Below are positions 23,750 to 37,269 of a DNA stretch of 64,000 bases, piece by piece. The notes under the pieces are model-generated. The model searched no databases. It saw only the letters and a list, made by a program, of their open reading frames with translations, and was not told where the DNA came from. The translations under genes were made by a program, and so were the position numbers. How positions within the stretch are numbered: position 1 is the first letter of the stretch; every line of letters begins with the position of its first letter. The stretch spans positions 2,175,001-2,239,000 of the forward strand of contig CM060191.1 in assembly GCA_030549335.1 (NCBI GenBank), written 5' to 3'. This DNA comes from Pontederia crassipes. Its lineage: Eukaryota > Streptophyta > Magnoliopsida > Commelinales > Pontederiaceae.

Positions 23750-24937
23750 AGCACCGAAATTAGGAAATATTATGATAAAAATTTTTGAACCATCATTATT
23801 GGTGAGTTTTAAACTTTTACACTTTCATTACGGGGTAATACCAAAAAAATCCACTTGGTTCAAAGTAAACATGTTTACAATTTAAATGAACTAGAAAGAA
23901 CAGATAATTTTTTACACTAAAACATCCTTAATTGAGGGGAAATAAATGATCTGTGAATTTTGAGAGAATGCTGTAAGGCTTCATTAGAATTAGAGGGACT
24001 TTTTTTTCCCTTTTGTTTGAATGCAGGTCCGGATCCAGGTAGGAAAAGTGTCGAATGTTTATAATTATTAATATTTGATTAATACGAAGTAAAAGAATGA
24101 TAAATATTAAATATACATGACACTAAAAATCGGTCCTGAAAGTCGTCGAACCAATTCATTTCTTTCCTTGCTTTCTCAAAGTTATCTCACCTCATTTTAT
24201 AATAAAATAAGGATTTTTTTTTTCAAACTTGTCATCTTTAGCACTCCGTTAACCTTTTTTAATAACTACGAAATATCATTTTTACCTTGACATTTTTTAT
24301 ATAAGAAAAATACTTTAAAAATAATAAATAACAAATGAGCATAATACTTTCCATAATTAAAATGTAATTGTAAAATATCACAGATGTTCGGGCCTCAGTG
24401 AACATAGATGCACTTCAGGAACTGATTTATTTTGCTTCCTGGGCGATTCATTCGATTTAAACAGCGTACCACATCCTAATCAGGCCTCTAATGTGGACAT
24501 AAAATTATTTATTAAGAAAAGAAAAATAAACTTCAGAAAAGTGAAGCTAGAGGCAAAATGCATAATCTAACAAAACATATGGATAACATGTACTAACAAT
24601 CGTGCATGCTATGTTGCATCTACAATTTTTCAGAGCTTAATATGTGCTACATCTATCATGTTACAACAAGCATCTACACAACTGCATAATTCTATTACAG
24701 TTCTCGTAATTTCGCAGCAAAGCCAATATTCTCGTGAAGGTTATGCAAAACACAGCAAGATATATCAAAAATATCAAGACTATTCTCATTGTAATGTCTT
24801 TCCAAAAGTTATGTCATCAACTGAAAGATAAACTCAATTTGACTAACTGATATGTGGTCAAGCATGGGAATCAGGGCATCGTTTATCTAGCTCAACAAGT
24901 TCAGAGAACACAATGATATGCCATAAGAAAGACTCAT
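23750..24937. other. Intergenic DNA downstream of DAD1
   Basis: No gene signal was found. The right part, from about 24550, should hold the DAD1 3' untranslated region. The rest is AT-rich. Confidence 0.45.
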
Positions 24938-26663
24938 CTACCCAAGGAAATTCATGATCACCAGGTGGAGAACCAAGTTGCACAGGACAAAGTCAGCAAA
25001 AGCCCTTTCGGGTGGTAGATCCTGCAATTGATCATTTTGTTAAACTAATATGTTGAAGTAGAACCAACAATAAAACTTTTTGACTTAACACTTAAAATAA
25101 AATGTTTACCTTAAACTCCTTGTTCTCCTTGTTGACTTGAATGCGGAGGCAAACTGCATTAGCGAAAAAATTAGTAAGATTAGTAAATGGTTTGGAAGCA
25201 GTACAAGCTTTCTGCCCATATACTAAGAGCCCTGATGACTTGTATTACCTGCAAGCACTGCTGTCCCAATGCAGGAGAGAACCCCGGAAAGGAAAGAGTT
25301 AAATGGGAATGATCCAACTATTCCCATGTAGACAACCTATTACATCAAATTTGCCTTCTATTACCAAGACCAATGTAGAATTTTCTTCCAATATAAAAAT
25401 AAAAGAATTTAATACCTAGAAATTTCATTGCCACTTCATTTTTCTCAGAGACCAAAGTATATATGTTAACACAAGATTTAAGAGTGGGATTACACACACA
25501 CAACACTGATGTCAAGATACCAAATTTGAGCAATTCAGTATGCTACAAATCAGATCCTTGGGGAATCCATAGTCATGGAATCACAGAATCAGAATACAAG
25601 AAACTACGACATTTAAGTTCAAAAGAACTAAAGCAATTATCTTTAGGGGCAAAAGGATGACTGATGAGAGGCTAGTCACTGTACAAGAACTTAGATAACT
25701 GTCTTTAACAAATGATTGAAGATCCCATGAGATTTGTAACAAAAAATCTTTCTAACATCCCACAACATTTGGATCAACGGCTGTAAAGATGTTTCGAAAT
25801 TATAACATCATAAAAGACCAATATATTAGTGAATTCACCAGATATACCAGATTATCTTATCTTAGGAAAAAAGTGAAAAATAATAGCTAACTTATTGTTA
25901 CATTTTTTTTTAGGAGAACTTATTGTTACATTGACTTGGAACTAACTGAAGTTCATACTCAACCAGACACGAAGCTGTGCTATTCATGAATGTCCCAAAA
26001 GAAGGCGAGGTTCATATCACTCAAAGTTCGAGGCAAATATCTTTGAATTATCCCATTTACTCAGTGTAAGAATTCTGGTCCAGTTAAGCATTCTGATCCA
26101 GTTAATTGAAGAGGGTCGTTTAGTTTATCCGTTTGGAATCGACCAAAACTAAGATCAATCAGGTCAATTCTAACTTGAAATCAGCTGCTCCAAAGCAGTT
26201 TTAATACAGATCACCAGGTTTGCTAAAAGCAAATACACTGAGAAGAGCCAAATTTCAGGGTGGTCTTAGATGAACAACAAAACTTAGTCTTTAGTTGCAA
26301 GGAAAACTCAAAAATTAAAGGAAAATACCAATATGCCTTCCCATAAAAATAACACTTATGCTGCCGTCTTTAGTTGTTTGTGGCACAAACACGAGAACTG
26401 GAAAGAAAAAAAAAATTAAAAAGCACTATCTCGGTGCCCAATACCTGAATGACTGCAGTAGTGATGGCGAAGATGACGTAAAGATCAATAATCTGCAGAT
26501 ACGACAGCACAACTCAACCAAACATGAAATCGTTTCGAAACAAATAATGAGAAAAAAAAAGAAAAAAAACGGTGGAAACCTTGAGATTCGTCGGCGTGGC
26601 CGCGTACGCGGCGCGTAGAGATCGAATGAGAGCTTGCGCATCGTTCGCAGTTGATCTCGCCAT
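24938..26663 (-). CDS. DAD1: Oligosaccharyltransferase subunit DAD1, with an apparent 1-base frameshift
   Basis: Exons in coding order: 26663-26580, 26492-26445, 25336-25249, 25153-25110 and about 25022-24938. They read MARSTANDAQALIRSLRAAY; IIDLYVIFAITTAVIQ; VVYMGIVGSFPFNSFLSGVL then SCIGTAVLA; VCLRIQVNKENKEFK; LPPERAFADFVLCNLVLHLV then IMNFLG-stop. The intended length is 115 residues, identical to Arabidopsis DAD1. DAD1 is a small three-to-four-span ER membrane subunit of the N-glycosylation oligosaccharyltransferase and was named for suppressing cell death. The last exon begins cagGAATCTACC where the family needs cagGA(T/C)CT. The extra base (within 25019-25021) would shift the frame and end the protein about ten codons later. 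Either the sequence has a 1-base error or this copy is damaged. All other exons and splice sites are intact. Confidence 0.9.
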
Positions 26664-28239
26664 TTCTCCTCACCCCTTCGTAGCACAAAAAAAAAAGGAA
26701 AACAATGTCAAAAATCATCACAAAACCAATCATTAGAGGGGGGACGCGATCTAATGCGGATGTTCGTTGTCGAACGGATCCAAAGAAGGGATAAGGAATT
26801 GAACGACATCAGCACAGATCTACGCATCAGAGACGAAAGATGGATCGAGGAGGGGGAGGAAGAGGAGGGAGGAGAAGGGCACGAACCTGAGACGACTCGG
26901 ACGATATCTTTCCGATCCGTTCTCGTGGGGGTTTTAGGCGATGGTTTTTGTGATTCGGCCCATAGACGCAGATGCAGCCCAGATCGGGGCAACAGAACAT
27001 GGGCCGAGCCAATGTATCGTTTTGGACCGGAGGTTTAAAGATAGAACTTGAAAATACGTCTCCTATTGAAGGTGTTAACTTAGAGGATAGAGGATTGTAA
27101 GATCGGATCCTCGATCCTACTCTATGAGTAAAAATATATTTTTAATATAAAATAATAAAATAGTATATTTATTCATAAATATTTTGTTTATATATAAGTT
27201 AATTAAACATTGATCATTAATAATTTATTTATATTTTCAAGTTTAATAGATTTTTTATATTTTGTAAAAGACAATATGATATATTCTTAAAAAATACTAA
27301 AATAACAATATATAATGTTTGATCTTAATGAATTAGAATATTTATTAAAGTGCAATATAATTCTTAGTATACGTTCAATAATAAAAATAATTTTGTTATA
27401 AGATAATATAGTATTAGATTCATAATATACAATTAAATTATTAGAAGATATTAAAATTCATGAAAGCCACTAACATATAAAATATATATAAATAAAATAG
27501 TTAAATTTAAATTTTTCAAGGACTTTTAAGTTTACTTTTATTTTTTATCTGAATAAATAAATCGTACCAATATTGTAAGATAGATCTTATCGATCTTAAG
27601 ATTCGACTATAGATTCAGTTACGTTTAAAATTCTCCGACAATGATCGAGATCGTTTTCTATTTAGAAAATTATAAGATCGTAAAATTTTACTATCCGAAT
27701 CGAGATCTGACAACCATGATCCGTCTATTTTTTGTCGCATGTCGGATAAATATCTAAAATCGCAATTACCCAATTCATCTGTATTATGTGGAGTTGCACC
27801 TCGACGGATAAAATTTCAATAAGAAAAATCCTCTAATAGACAAATTTCAAATTACTTCCACGTCATCCCGACCTCATTACTATACTTGTCAATTTGGTTG
27901 ATTGAATTCGAAATATCTTAATTCATAAATAGATCTTGATAAAAATAAGTTGCTTGGATTCACCGAATAGTTCACGCTATTCTTTTTAAGAAAAGTTTGA
28001 CTACTTGGCATTTTAAAATAAATAATTGAGATAATCTTATTGCAATTTTACAATTAACCTTTTAACTTAATTCAAGAATATATTGGTCATTTAAGACTTT
28101 TAAAAAAGTATTATCCTCTAATAGACAAATTTCAAATTATTTCTGCAAGTCAATAGTAGCTTCATGTGTGCTTGATCAAGCACCCAAAGATGGATATCCT
28201 CGGTTGAGATAAAACTTCGAATTATAATTTTATATTTAT
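26664..28239. other. DAD1 leader/promoter and AT-rich intergenic DNA
   Basis: The GC-richer stretch 26664-27050 is probably the DAD1 leader and promoter. From 27060 to 28240 the DNA is very AT-rich without coding signal. A 30-base sequence (tcctctaatagacaaatttc, continuing) occurs twice in direct orientation, at 27829-27858 and 28114-28143, with one difference. Confidence 0.45.
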
Positions 28240-28272
28240 TAGCCGATAAGGCTTTGTTGTTATTGTTGTATT
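28240..28272 (+). repeat. Au-SINE-like 3' tail
   Basis: It reads agccgataaggctttgttgt then tattgttgta, the tail also seen at 50092-50128 and, inverted, at 21321-21377. The body upstream (about 28150-28240) is too diverged for me to define a start. Confidence 0.5.
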
Positions 28273-28649
28273 TTCGAAGGAAAATGAAATGCATAGCAGC
28301 AATATTGAAGCATAGACAGAAAGGACACGTCTAGAACTCTTTGGACTTTGTTGGATGATTCGTATAAGGAATAAAAAGTTCTGATCCAGATATCAAAAGA
28401 ACTGTAGAAAAACTATATGCTGGATGGTTCTTTACAAAAATCCATCTACAAAGAACAAATATATCCAAAGAAAGATCCAATGTAACTGTTCTGCCTCCAC
28501 AGTCCAGTACCCCTTTGATGTCTTACTAAATTGAATGAGTAAGAAACAATAGTTGGAATATTGATCAAGTGCATGACATCTAAGAACATGTAGTAGGATT
28601 GACAAGATTGTTCATTTCATACTTTTCAGAATAAGAAGTATGGACAATT

Positions 28650-31600
28650 TCAAGGGAATGTGAAGGACCCGCCAATCTGTGAACTGCTACCCGAAGGAGG
28701 ATTAATTGCAACCCAGAGCAGTGAAATGGTGATAGCAATGAGCCCTGACCACACGAAAACAATTGTCGGGGTCCTCCCTCTCCTGCCCATCATCCCTTTA
28801 GCAAATGGATAAAGATGTGCCAACACCCAAAAGCTGAAGAATACACCACCCAAGAGCTTGCTCCACTGTGGCAATGTGCTGTAAATAGTTCGGCTGATTC
28901 CCACTGCAATAGCAATCAGATTGACCATCATAATTGTGATGGGCGGTATCATTAGCGATGTCCACTTCACGATGTACAGATCAGCAAACTCATCATCTAC
29001 ATCATCGCCTGCTGACTTGGAAGTGAGCGTGAATGAAATCTCAATTCCAGCAATCACTTTCAGCAACCCCTGGAGCACAGCTGCAAGATGGGCACTGGTT
29101 CCTCCTATCAGCCAGAACTGCTCATTTCGCCACCACTCTTCAAGTTCAATACCAGACCACTTGATTTCAAGTATTGCAAGCAAGCAAAGTGTCACAGTTA
29201 TGATAAGGAGATACGTGAGAAAAGTCACATTGAGGGTCTGCACTATGAACTGTCCTGAAAAGAGGGAGAGGGCAGGAAGGAAGCAGTAGACTATCAGAAA
29301 GATAGACGTAAACGGATAGATCCCAACATTAAGGTAAGCAATTCTTTGAAGGAACTTCATCCTGGGACTTGCCAGCAATGCATTATTCCGGGAGAAGAAT
29401 ATTTCAACAGATCCAGTTGCCCACCTAAGAACTTGATGAAGGCGATCTGTTAAGTTGATTGGAGCAGTTCCACGAAATGCATCAGGCTTTGTAACACAGT
29501 ATACTGATTTCCACCCTCTGTTGTGCATCCTGTAGCCAGTAACAACATCCTCGGTGACAGACCCATAAATCCACCCTACGCGCTGGCCCCATTCAGTCTT
29601 GTCCTCGTACCAGCATGAAATGGCACTGATTGCCTCAGCAACTGTGGATGCATCGAGAAGGTCACGAGGAATGGTTAGTGCACCAGGTGGGCGTCCATTC
29701 TTAACAGCAGGATGATCAGCAAGAGGTCGACCTTGGTACTCAGCCAGGGGTATTGAATCAATGAGCATGTTTGAATTTCCAAATTTCTTCGGAAAGCTAG
29801 AAAGGTTCATGTCCTCCTCATCATCATCCCCCATACGAAGAGCTCTCATCTCCTCACTGGCAGCTGAAGCAGAGCCTGCTCGCTTCTTAGGGAAACAACA
29901 ACTGCAACAGCCACCATGTTCTTTGGAACGTGGTGGATCAAATCCATAAAGAGCAATGCGCCGAAAGAGGCATCCAGTACCCACGTACACTGGACCTTGA
30001 AGACCATCAAGTGCTCTCATGTTACCATCAAAAAAGACAGTATTGTGGTTTGCATAGCGATCAGAAGGATCAATGCCCTCAAAGCGCTGTGGAAACTGAA
30101 CATAGCAGAGGCGGTCGCCACCCCGATCCATCATGAAACACATACCCTCACGGAATGCCTGGGAGTTGTAGACATAGTGATCACAGTCAAGGTTGAGAAT
30201 AAAGGGGCCATTCGACATGATTGCAGAAGCACGGACTAGTGCATTCATGGCTCCAGCCTTCTTGTTGTGATCATAGCCTGGACGCTTCTCACGAGAGACA
30301 TAGACCAACATGGGCAGACGGATATCTACATCAGTTAGGTCAAGGGCTCTTCCATCTTCATTTATTCCAAATAATGGGTCATCACTTGGAGGCTTCAACA
30401 TTACCTGCAACACACAAGTAACCCACGAATTTGAATACAAACCTGAATTGATCATATGAAGAAAGAAATCTATGTATCATAACAAAAAGCTGAGTAAGAA
30501 AGGATGGAAAGGAAAAACAAGATTGAAATCCAGATATAATATAGCTTAGAAACTTTTTAACTTAGCTCACTCACAAGTAACAGAAAATAACAGCACTGGA
30601 AACAAGAGCTAAAATAACCAATTAGCATACCTGAATAATACCAGCATGATCACCCCTTGTATGCTCTTGTGAAGGGTTAATCCATGTTCCAGGCCAATGG
30701 CTGCCATCAGCCATCCAAGTTGCCTTGAGAATCTTCACAGGCTCCACAGGGTCATCGCCAGCAACTTCACGCTGTCTTTTCATCGCCTTGATCTCCTCGC
30801 GAGCATGATAGGCATCAGACCGTCGTCGGATCGAATCAGGTAGTCCATTGATACGAACCTTGAACTCATCATACTCTCTCTTCACTCGTCTTCGATCTTT
30901 GACAAAGTCAGGACGAACCTTGTTCTTATAAGGATCCCTCTTCAAGTTGAAGTAGCTTTCAGGGTTCCTTGGTTCAATCCCATGCTTACGGCAGAAGGGA
31001 ACCCAGAGATTTGCAAAACTAGCAGCTTCAGCCATCGCTTCAAAAGTCAGAAGAGCACCACCATCATCTGAAACATAGCATGCAAGCTTCTCAACAGGGT
31101 AGTCAGCAGCAAGGATGGAGAGTATAGTGTTTGCTGTGACTAGGACAGGTTCTTTTTCAGGGTCGGCAGTGGAAACAAATATATCAATCCCTGGCAGATC
31201 AGATTTTCCTGTGGGGTTGCGGGGGTTAGGGGTTTCAAACTTTTCTTTCAACACTGCAAGATCAGTGGCACGGTTGACTGGGGAGAATTTGGGAAGTTGG
31301 TCCAGAAGCCAAGAGAAAGCAAACCAAATTTCACATACAACAGACATTCCCCACAGCCAAATTGCATCTTCATTCTTATGTTTGACCCTCCAAGCAAGAA
31401 ATAGGCCTAGGACAGCAATCCGTATGAAGATAAGGAACCTGTACAACAAGAATACAAACACACCATCCTTGTTACTTTAAGTAATAAAGGAAAAGAATAT
31501 TCAAGTAAAAGCTAGGATTACTATTATACTGCATAGACATGTCTAATCATCAACCATATTCACCATTCAAGGAATATGTACAGAGCAAATATATGATTCG

Positions 31601-33315
31601 CCAGATTTTCCTGTTAAAATATAATTAATAGCAAGAAAATAGCATATAAGATTTTCTTGAAGGGTAATAGTGTATGACATGATTCTTACACGCAAGAAAG
31701 AAAATAGTAACCCCCCAAAAAAAGATCATAGCACACGTGTACAAGAGTTGGAAAAGGCATATATTTAGGCATAACATTATCCTTGACTCAAATTGCAAAT
31801 ACCAATTTTGACTGAGCTAGCTAACATTGATGATAGATAGTTGATAGATTGCAACAATGCACTTCAGTTGTTCAACTATCAGCACATCTTGGATGTAGGT
31901 GCAAGTCTTATGCCCAAGGATATTCATTACTCACATGTTCTTTGGTGAAGGTAAAGCTTCATCTGAACAAAACAAAAGCTGCTAATAGAGAGATTAATTG
32001 GGATATTTCTAGAATCCCTAATCATGTTACAGATGACTAGAACTTGTTAATCATCATTTTGCCCTAAGAACATCCCTAATTATGTACTAAGTTTGTTTTT
32101 AAAGAACCTAACCATGTATTATACTATGATGTCTTATAATAGGATGTTTGATTCATACATTTCCTAACATGAGGATAAAAAACAAAAGCAAGTAAATGAT
32201 GTGAATGTAATCAAGAATCCTCTTACAAGAATAGTTCAGAAAGTTTCTTTTGAGAGGATAGTTCAGGAAATTCTAATTAGGCTGATTTCTTTTGGTCCAA
32301 TGTTCATATCATAGTTAGAGTTGTCTCAAATCTACGAACACAATTAAAACATCAAAATCAAATGATGCGCAAGTGATAAGTCATAAACTCGAAATAAAAT
32401 TAAGATTAGAATGTACCTGTATGGGCTGAGGACTGCAGCAGGGATTTTGAGTTTGCGAGTGAGCGGTCTCCATGGCTTATTGGCAAGTTCAGCAGGCTGA
32501 CCGCCTCCTCCACTTCCGCCATCACCACCATTTTCTGCTGGCCATATTGCATTTCCATAACCATAGGTTCCCTTTGTTTCAAATAGCCACCTGTTATGGT
32601 CCCAATCCCCCGTCTGACTTCTCTTCATAGATTTCATCAGTGAAAGTCGCCTTTCCATTTTTGACATCCCGCCTGGAGGCAGGGGGAGGGGACGAGTAGC
32701 AGCTGCATTCTTCAGTACCTCGTCCAGATCAGTAGACTTATAAGGCTCCTTACATCCTGGGCAGATCCCCCCACCAGATTTGACTGCATCAGAAAAACAC
32801 TCAGCACATATCTTGAAATCACATTCACATGGGAGGATATCTACCCCACGTTCATCACTCATAACTTTGGAATCACACCCTGGCATGGAGCAGCAGGAGC
32901 CCTTGGCACCAGCCATTTGGGGGTGGCTTGCCTCGGATTCAATAACCTTCTCCATCAAATGAGCACGAGTTACATTATTGAATCCTCCGGTGAACAGAGA
33001 ATTAGAGACATATTGCTCTTCAACTTTTGCAGAAATTGATGTCTCCATTGTCACCTCCATTGGTTGATTGTCAGGAGTCGGCGGTATATGAACATGATAG
33101 TTGGCATACTCCCTGTCAAAGTCACGGCTGCCGAGTTGGCTGTCGATCTCACTGTCAAGATCATCGCGAGAATAGCTAACATAGCGACCCGATAGGGTGC
33201 GACGGCCAAATGTCACAGTGGGAGGGACCGGACCAGCATTTGTTCCTAGCTGCTGGTCAGAAGATGGGGCCATTCGGGTGGATCTGCTGGTCCTGAGACC
33301 ATTATTTGAAGCCAT
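28650..33315 (-). CDS. CSLD: Cellulose synthase-like protein D (CSLD2/CSLD3 type)
   Basis: Coding exons are 33315-32417, 31438-30631 and 30404-28650, all GT-AG, giving 1153 residues, the usual CSLD length. The enzyme is a processive GT2 glycosyltransferase making beta-1,4-glucan (CSLD proteins act in tip-growing cells and cell plates). The N-terminus has the CSLD signature [11 protein letters not shown], a RING-type zinc finger at about 142-195 (CSMPGCDSK ... CKEPYK) and [16 protein letters not shown]. Two membrane spans follow. The catalytic part has DDG near 425, DCD near 642 (ILNLDCDHY), TED near 854 ([11 protein letters not shown]) and QVLRW near 892, then six membrane spans and the end GGSFTFP. 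A second ATG six bases upstream (33321, MDMASNN) is possible, but MASNN matches the family better. The variable region near 670-690 has a CCSCC cluster. Confidence 0.95.
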
Positions 33316-34230
33316 ATCCACCTACCAAATTTTGAACTTTTCAAATCCAAAAGCTTCAAATCATCAGAATCTGCATTCAAAACTCGATCCAAAACCTGCA
33401 AGTAAAACTAGATCAGGAATGGTGAAAACTAATGTGCAGGATTTAAACTGCTTAAGCATAATGGTTGCTTCGAAATCTGAAGCTTCTACATGAAAAAATA
33501 ATCTAAAGAAAAAGGAACATAAATCATCGTCTTGAAAAACTTAGAGCAGGTCAAACACAATACAAGCGGGAAAGATATCCAAACATTGCACAGAAAAAGA
33601 AAGCACGCATCAAGAAAGTCCAAACTTTAAGAACCATAAGTAAACTACTACATCAAATCACCAACCTTAGCCTAAGGAATGAGTAGTGCTGCGACTCCGA
33701 TCAATTTCCAAGCAGCACAAAGACCAGCGGCTTATCCTACGCTACCTTAAGAGTGCGGCCACCGCCGATCAACCCACAGATCCGGAGAGCTCGACACTTC
33801 CAAGTTTCAAAGTCCGCGGCGGATCCCCACCGATCCGAACCCACGTCTCCCCTCCGATCGTCCTTTCCTGCGGAATGCTCGAACGCGTCGAGACAGGAAA
33901 CGAGCGGAGAGCACAATGGGCGTCAGGCGGCGGTGTGGGGAACTTTAGGTCTCGATATGAAGAAGGACCCGAAGCCCTGAAGCAACATGAAGCACCGGTT
34001 TTAGACCAGAAGACTAAAAGCGAAATAAAGAAAACGACGGTAGCGGTGGACGGAGTCTTCTTACGGCCGCGGAGCGAAACTCAAGAACGGGAGATCGCCG
34101 GAGGCCAAGCGAGGCGCGTCCTTACTTCCGGCGGCGCAGTGTGAGAGGAGACCAGGGTTTGAAGAGGAGATGGGGGAGAAAGAGAGTTGAAGCCAACAAG
34201 AGAGAGAGAGAGAGAGAGGACGAGCTCTAG
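33316..34230 (-). promoter_or_regulatory. CSLD leader with a leader intron and CT repeat
   Basis: The leader exon next to the ATG is 33316-33395. An acceptor (ttgcag) precedes it and a donor (aag|gttggt) lies at 33665, giving a 270-base leader intron. The upstream leader exon runs from 33666 to about 34190 and is GC-rich. It ends near a GA/CT dinucleotide run at 34200-34219, a common core-promoter or leader element in plants. The open frames on the plus strand here (33686-34144) are not supported as genes. Confidence 0.6.
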
Positions 34231-37200
34231 AAATAGGAGAGAGAGTGAAAAAAAAGGACGTGCCTTTTTATTTTTATGGAAAATAAGCCGTAAATATTTA
34301 TTCCATTCCCGTATATAATTATTACTTTTCTATAAAGAAGAAATAAAATGTCAATATTTTCTTTACACGAAACGCGATTAGGAAGCCGGCGACGAAAGGA
34401 GGGAGAGACGGGGATTTCGAGATTTTTTTTATATCCTCGTCGTTGCTGTGCGTCATACAACACGAAACAGGTCAACTTTCATCGTTAATTGGTTATTCGC
34501 CGTGGAGCCCAATCCCATAATATTAGGAACTAACTGGTGTACTCTGTTTTGTACCACTCGGCTGATCAAAATTTAACGGAGTTGAGAGCGGCGTGGATGT
34601 GCTGGTGATTGGCTGTGCCGCAGTACGCTCTTGCCCGTCGTGAATTGACTACAATACCCCTCCCTGGTGGCTAAATTTACGGTTGCGGCGACTGCGACGG
34701 GAACCGGTTTTTTTCATTTGGAGCCGGTTTGCGGTGCGACGGGGGGTCCACAAAACGGCGTCCCCTCGGTGTCGGACCTTGTCGCAGACCCCCAACGGGC
34801 GTCTCGTGGACCCACACGTCACATTTTGCTCTCTCTCTCTCTGTTTTTATAAATTTGGGCTTTTGAGATGGGACCCACACGTAACATTCATGTGTTCTGC
34901 TTTGATGCGCCGATGGCATGCCACCATGATTTCATCACGTGACCGAGGACGGTGCCACCTCCCACTCCCCACACACAAAAATGTCTCACGTGCGAAAGGA
35001 ATCCTAAATATGTGCGTTTGGCAAAATTGATAAAAATCCAAAGATTGAATTTTTTCCTAAGGAAATCGCTTTTTTAAAAAGTGACTTCCTTAGTTTTTAT
35101 TCCATAAAATTAAACTCATGCCAAAGTGTTTGGATATGAGCTAAATTGACATTTTTTCCAATATTATTTGATGTAATAATAATTATTATTATAGACTGTG
35201 TTCATTCGAAGATAAAGTATATACATTCCACTAAGCGTTGGCAGCAGCTGCACTGGCCGGATCAGCAGCAGGGCGACGTTGTTCTCTTTCGCTCGGAGTA
35301 CCTGCACTGGCCGGATCAGCAGCAGCTGCAAGGGCCGAGTACAAGGAGCGCCGGCAGTTGTTCCTCCGGAGCTACGCCCTCTCCCGAAAGTAGAGCTCCC
35401 GGGAGAGGGTGGACAAGGCGTTCGTCAAAGCCTGCCGCTCGTCTGCGTCCCCCTCCGCGCCGCCCGCAGGCTCCCTCGCCTCTGCCTCCGGTGCCTCCTC
35501 TCCGGCCACCGCAAGCATATGAGGAGGTACTTTCGCAGCCTCGTCTTCTCGTAGCCGCATCATCGTAGCAACGGTAGCAGCTCCTCTGGTGGCGGCGATT
35601 CTTGCAGCTGGTAAACCAAAATCACCATGTGCGTGAGACGACTCTGCTGGGCATGTTTAGCCTCAAAGGATAGGACCATCTCCTCCTGCTCTGCTCCAAA
35701 ATTCCACAGGAGTCACACATAAAAGGAGCGCAACTGCGAACGTGGGAAAGGGGAAGAGAAGAGGACGACCTCGAGTATATTGTCGCCCCCTCCACTTCCG
35801 TCAGCGTCGTCTCGCCGGCCACCACGCTTCCGCCACTTCCGATTCACCTCCATGCGCCTGACTCTCGTTCGTCTGATGGTCTTCTTGGACAAAAGCTAAG
35901 GACTCCTCGGAAAGGAAATAAAACGGAGGCCTGACTTAAATTTTTTTTTCCACCGGATGAAGTCTTGTTCCTGAGGGATATGGTCCACCATTTTATTATC
36001 CAAACAGCTAAAACGAAAAAATTTCTATATGAGACTTTTAAACAATGGATTGGGCACCTTCCTACGGAAAAAAAGTTATCCAAACGGGCATGTTAATAAC
36101 AAAAAATAATTACCTTTATTTTTTAATTTTAAAACAATGGACATAAAGAAGGCGTCTAATTAGACTCCTTCCTATACATAAATATTTTTTTTCCTAGTCG
36201 AAAAATTCAATAAGAAAAGAAAAGGTCCATTCAAAATAATATTGCTCCCATTTTGTGTGACAAAAGAAATAAGTTTTCAAAGGGGTCATGTGCATGATGA
36301 AATATATATAGTTATGTTTTTTTTGCAAACAAATATAGTTTATCATAATTATAATTACCGAAAGAGAATTTGTTGATATCTTTGGAGAATAATGCCATTA
36401 CATGCATAGTTAAAAATTTCACACCCTTTACAGAAAAAAAAATCAAACACATGAATTCTAGAAGGACCTCAACACAAAAATGGGGGGAAAATAATTTGAT
36501 ATAATTATTAATTTTGTTTAAAAAAATTTCGAGGATAAATAAATGCTACAGATAAAGAAATCGGAAAATAGAGGATAGGAAAAAAAACAAAGATTGAGTT
36601 GGTTAAAAATATTGTGATGATATAAATCGATATTAATTATTTTAAATAGAAAGTAATTAATGAAGATAATGTGGCAGAAGGATATTTCCCTTGGCTTTTT
36701 TTTATGATGGAGGTTTATTTAGTTGTAAAATATAGGAAAAAATATATATATATATATATATATTATTTTATCCCAAATAAACATAACTAACTCAATCACA
36801 AATCTAATAGGATATAGACATATTTAAATAAAAGGCTATTTGTTAATATCTTTCTAAGTAAATAAATGAAAACGATAAGATAACTTGGTTAGTTTAGATT
36901 TTTTTTATGATATTATTTTGAGATCTTTAAGAACAAATTCTTCTAGTGTATAATGTTTATAATGACGCGGATAAATAATAGAAAACTAATGATAAAAAAT
37001 GTTATTTCCTTTCCTAGTATACAAGAAAAACAAAAAATGGAAAATAAAGGCATTTTCAATAAGAAATTTTTTTCAATAACTGCTAAATGCATTTTTCAAT
37101 TACCAAAAGATAATGTGATGATATCATTCCAAGTAATAAATGGAAATAATTGCCTGATTTGATTTTTTTCTAGTTTAAATTTTGGGTGATTGGTCAAAAT

Positions 37201-37269
37201 TTTCAATTCATTAGAAGAAGAAAAAACAAAATCTCCAACAATCTCAACAAAAAAACCTAATATTTATCA
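34231..37269. other. Intergenic DNA upstream of CSLD
   Basis: The first 800 bases upstream of CSLD are likely promoter and contain a CT run at 34830-34844. A GC-rich island lies at 35225-35900 (separate entry). From 36000 rightwards the DNA is very AT-rich, with a TA run near 36743-36763 and no coding signal. Confidence 0.45.
35225..35580 (+). other. GC-rich island with duplicated segment, possible gene fragment
   Basis: A phrase (tgcactggccggatcagcag) occurs twice, near 35247 and 35302. The following sequence reads plausibly as protein for short stretches in different frames (RRQLFLRSYALSR; ALSTLSRELYF on the other strand; RLCLRCLLSGHRKHMRRYF), with stops and frame changes between them. It may be a captured or decayed gene fragment. 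The flanks carry gcgtttggca (about 35011) and its rough inverse ccaaacgggc (about 36080), which might be transposon ends, but this is weak. Confidence 0.3.

Noticed and set aside
33686-34144. 152-codon plus-strand frame upstream of CSLD
   Set aside because: It lies over the CSLD leader exon, has no recognisable domain and no neighbouring splice support.
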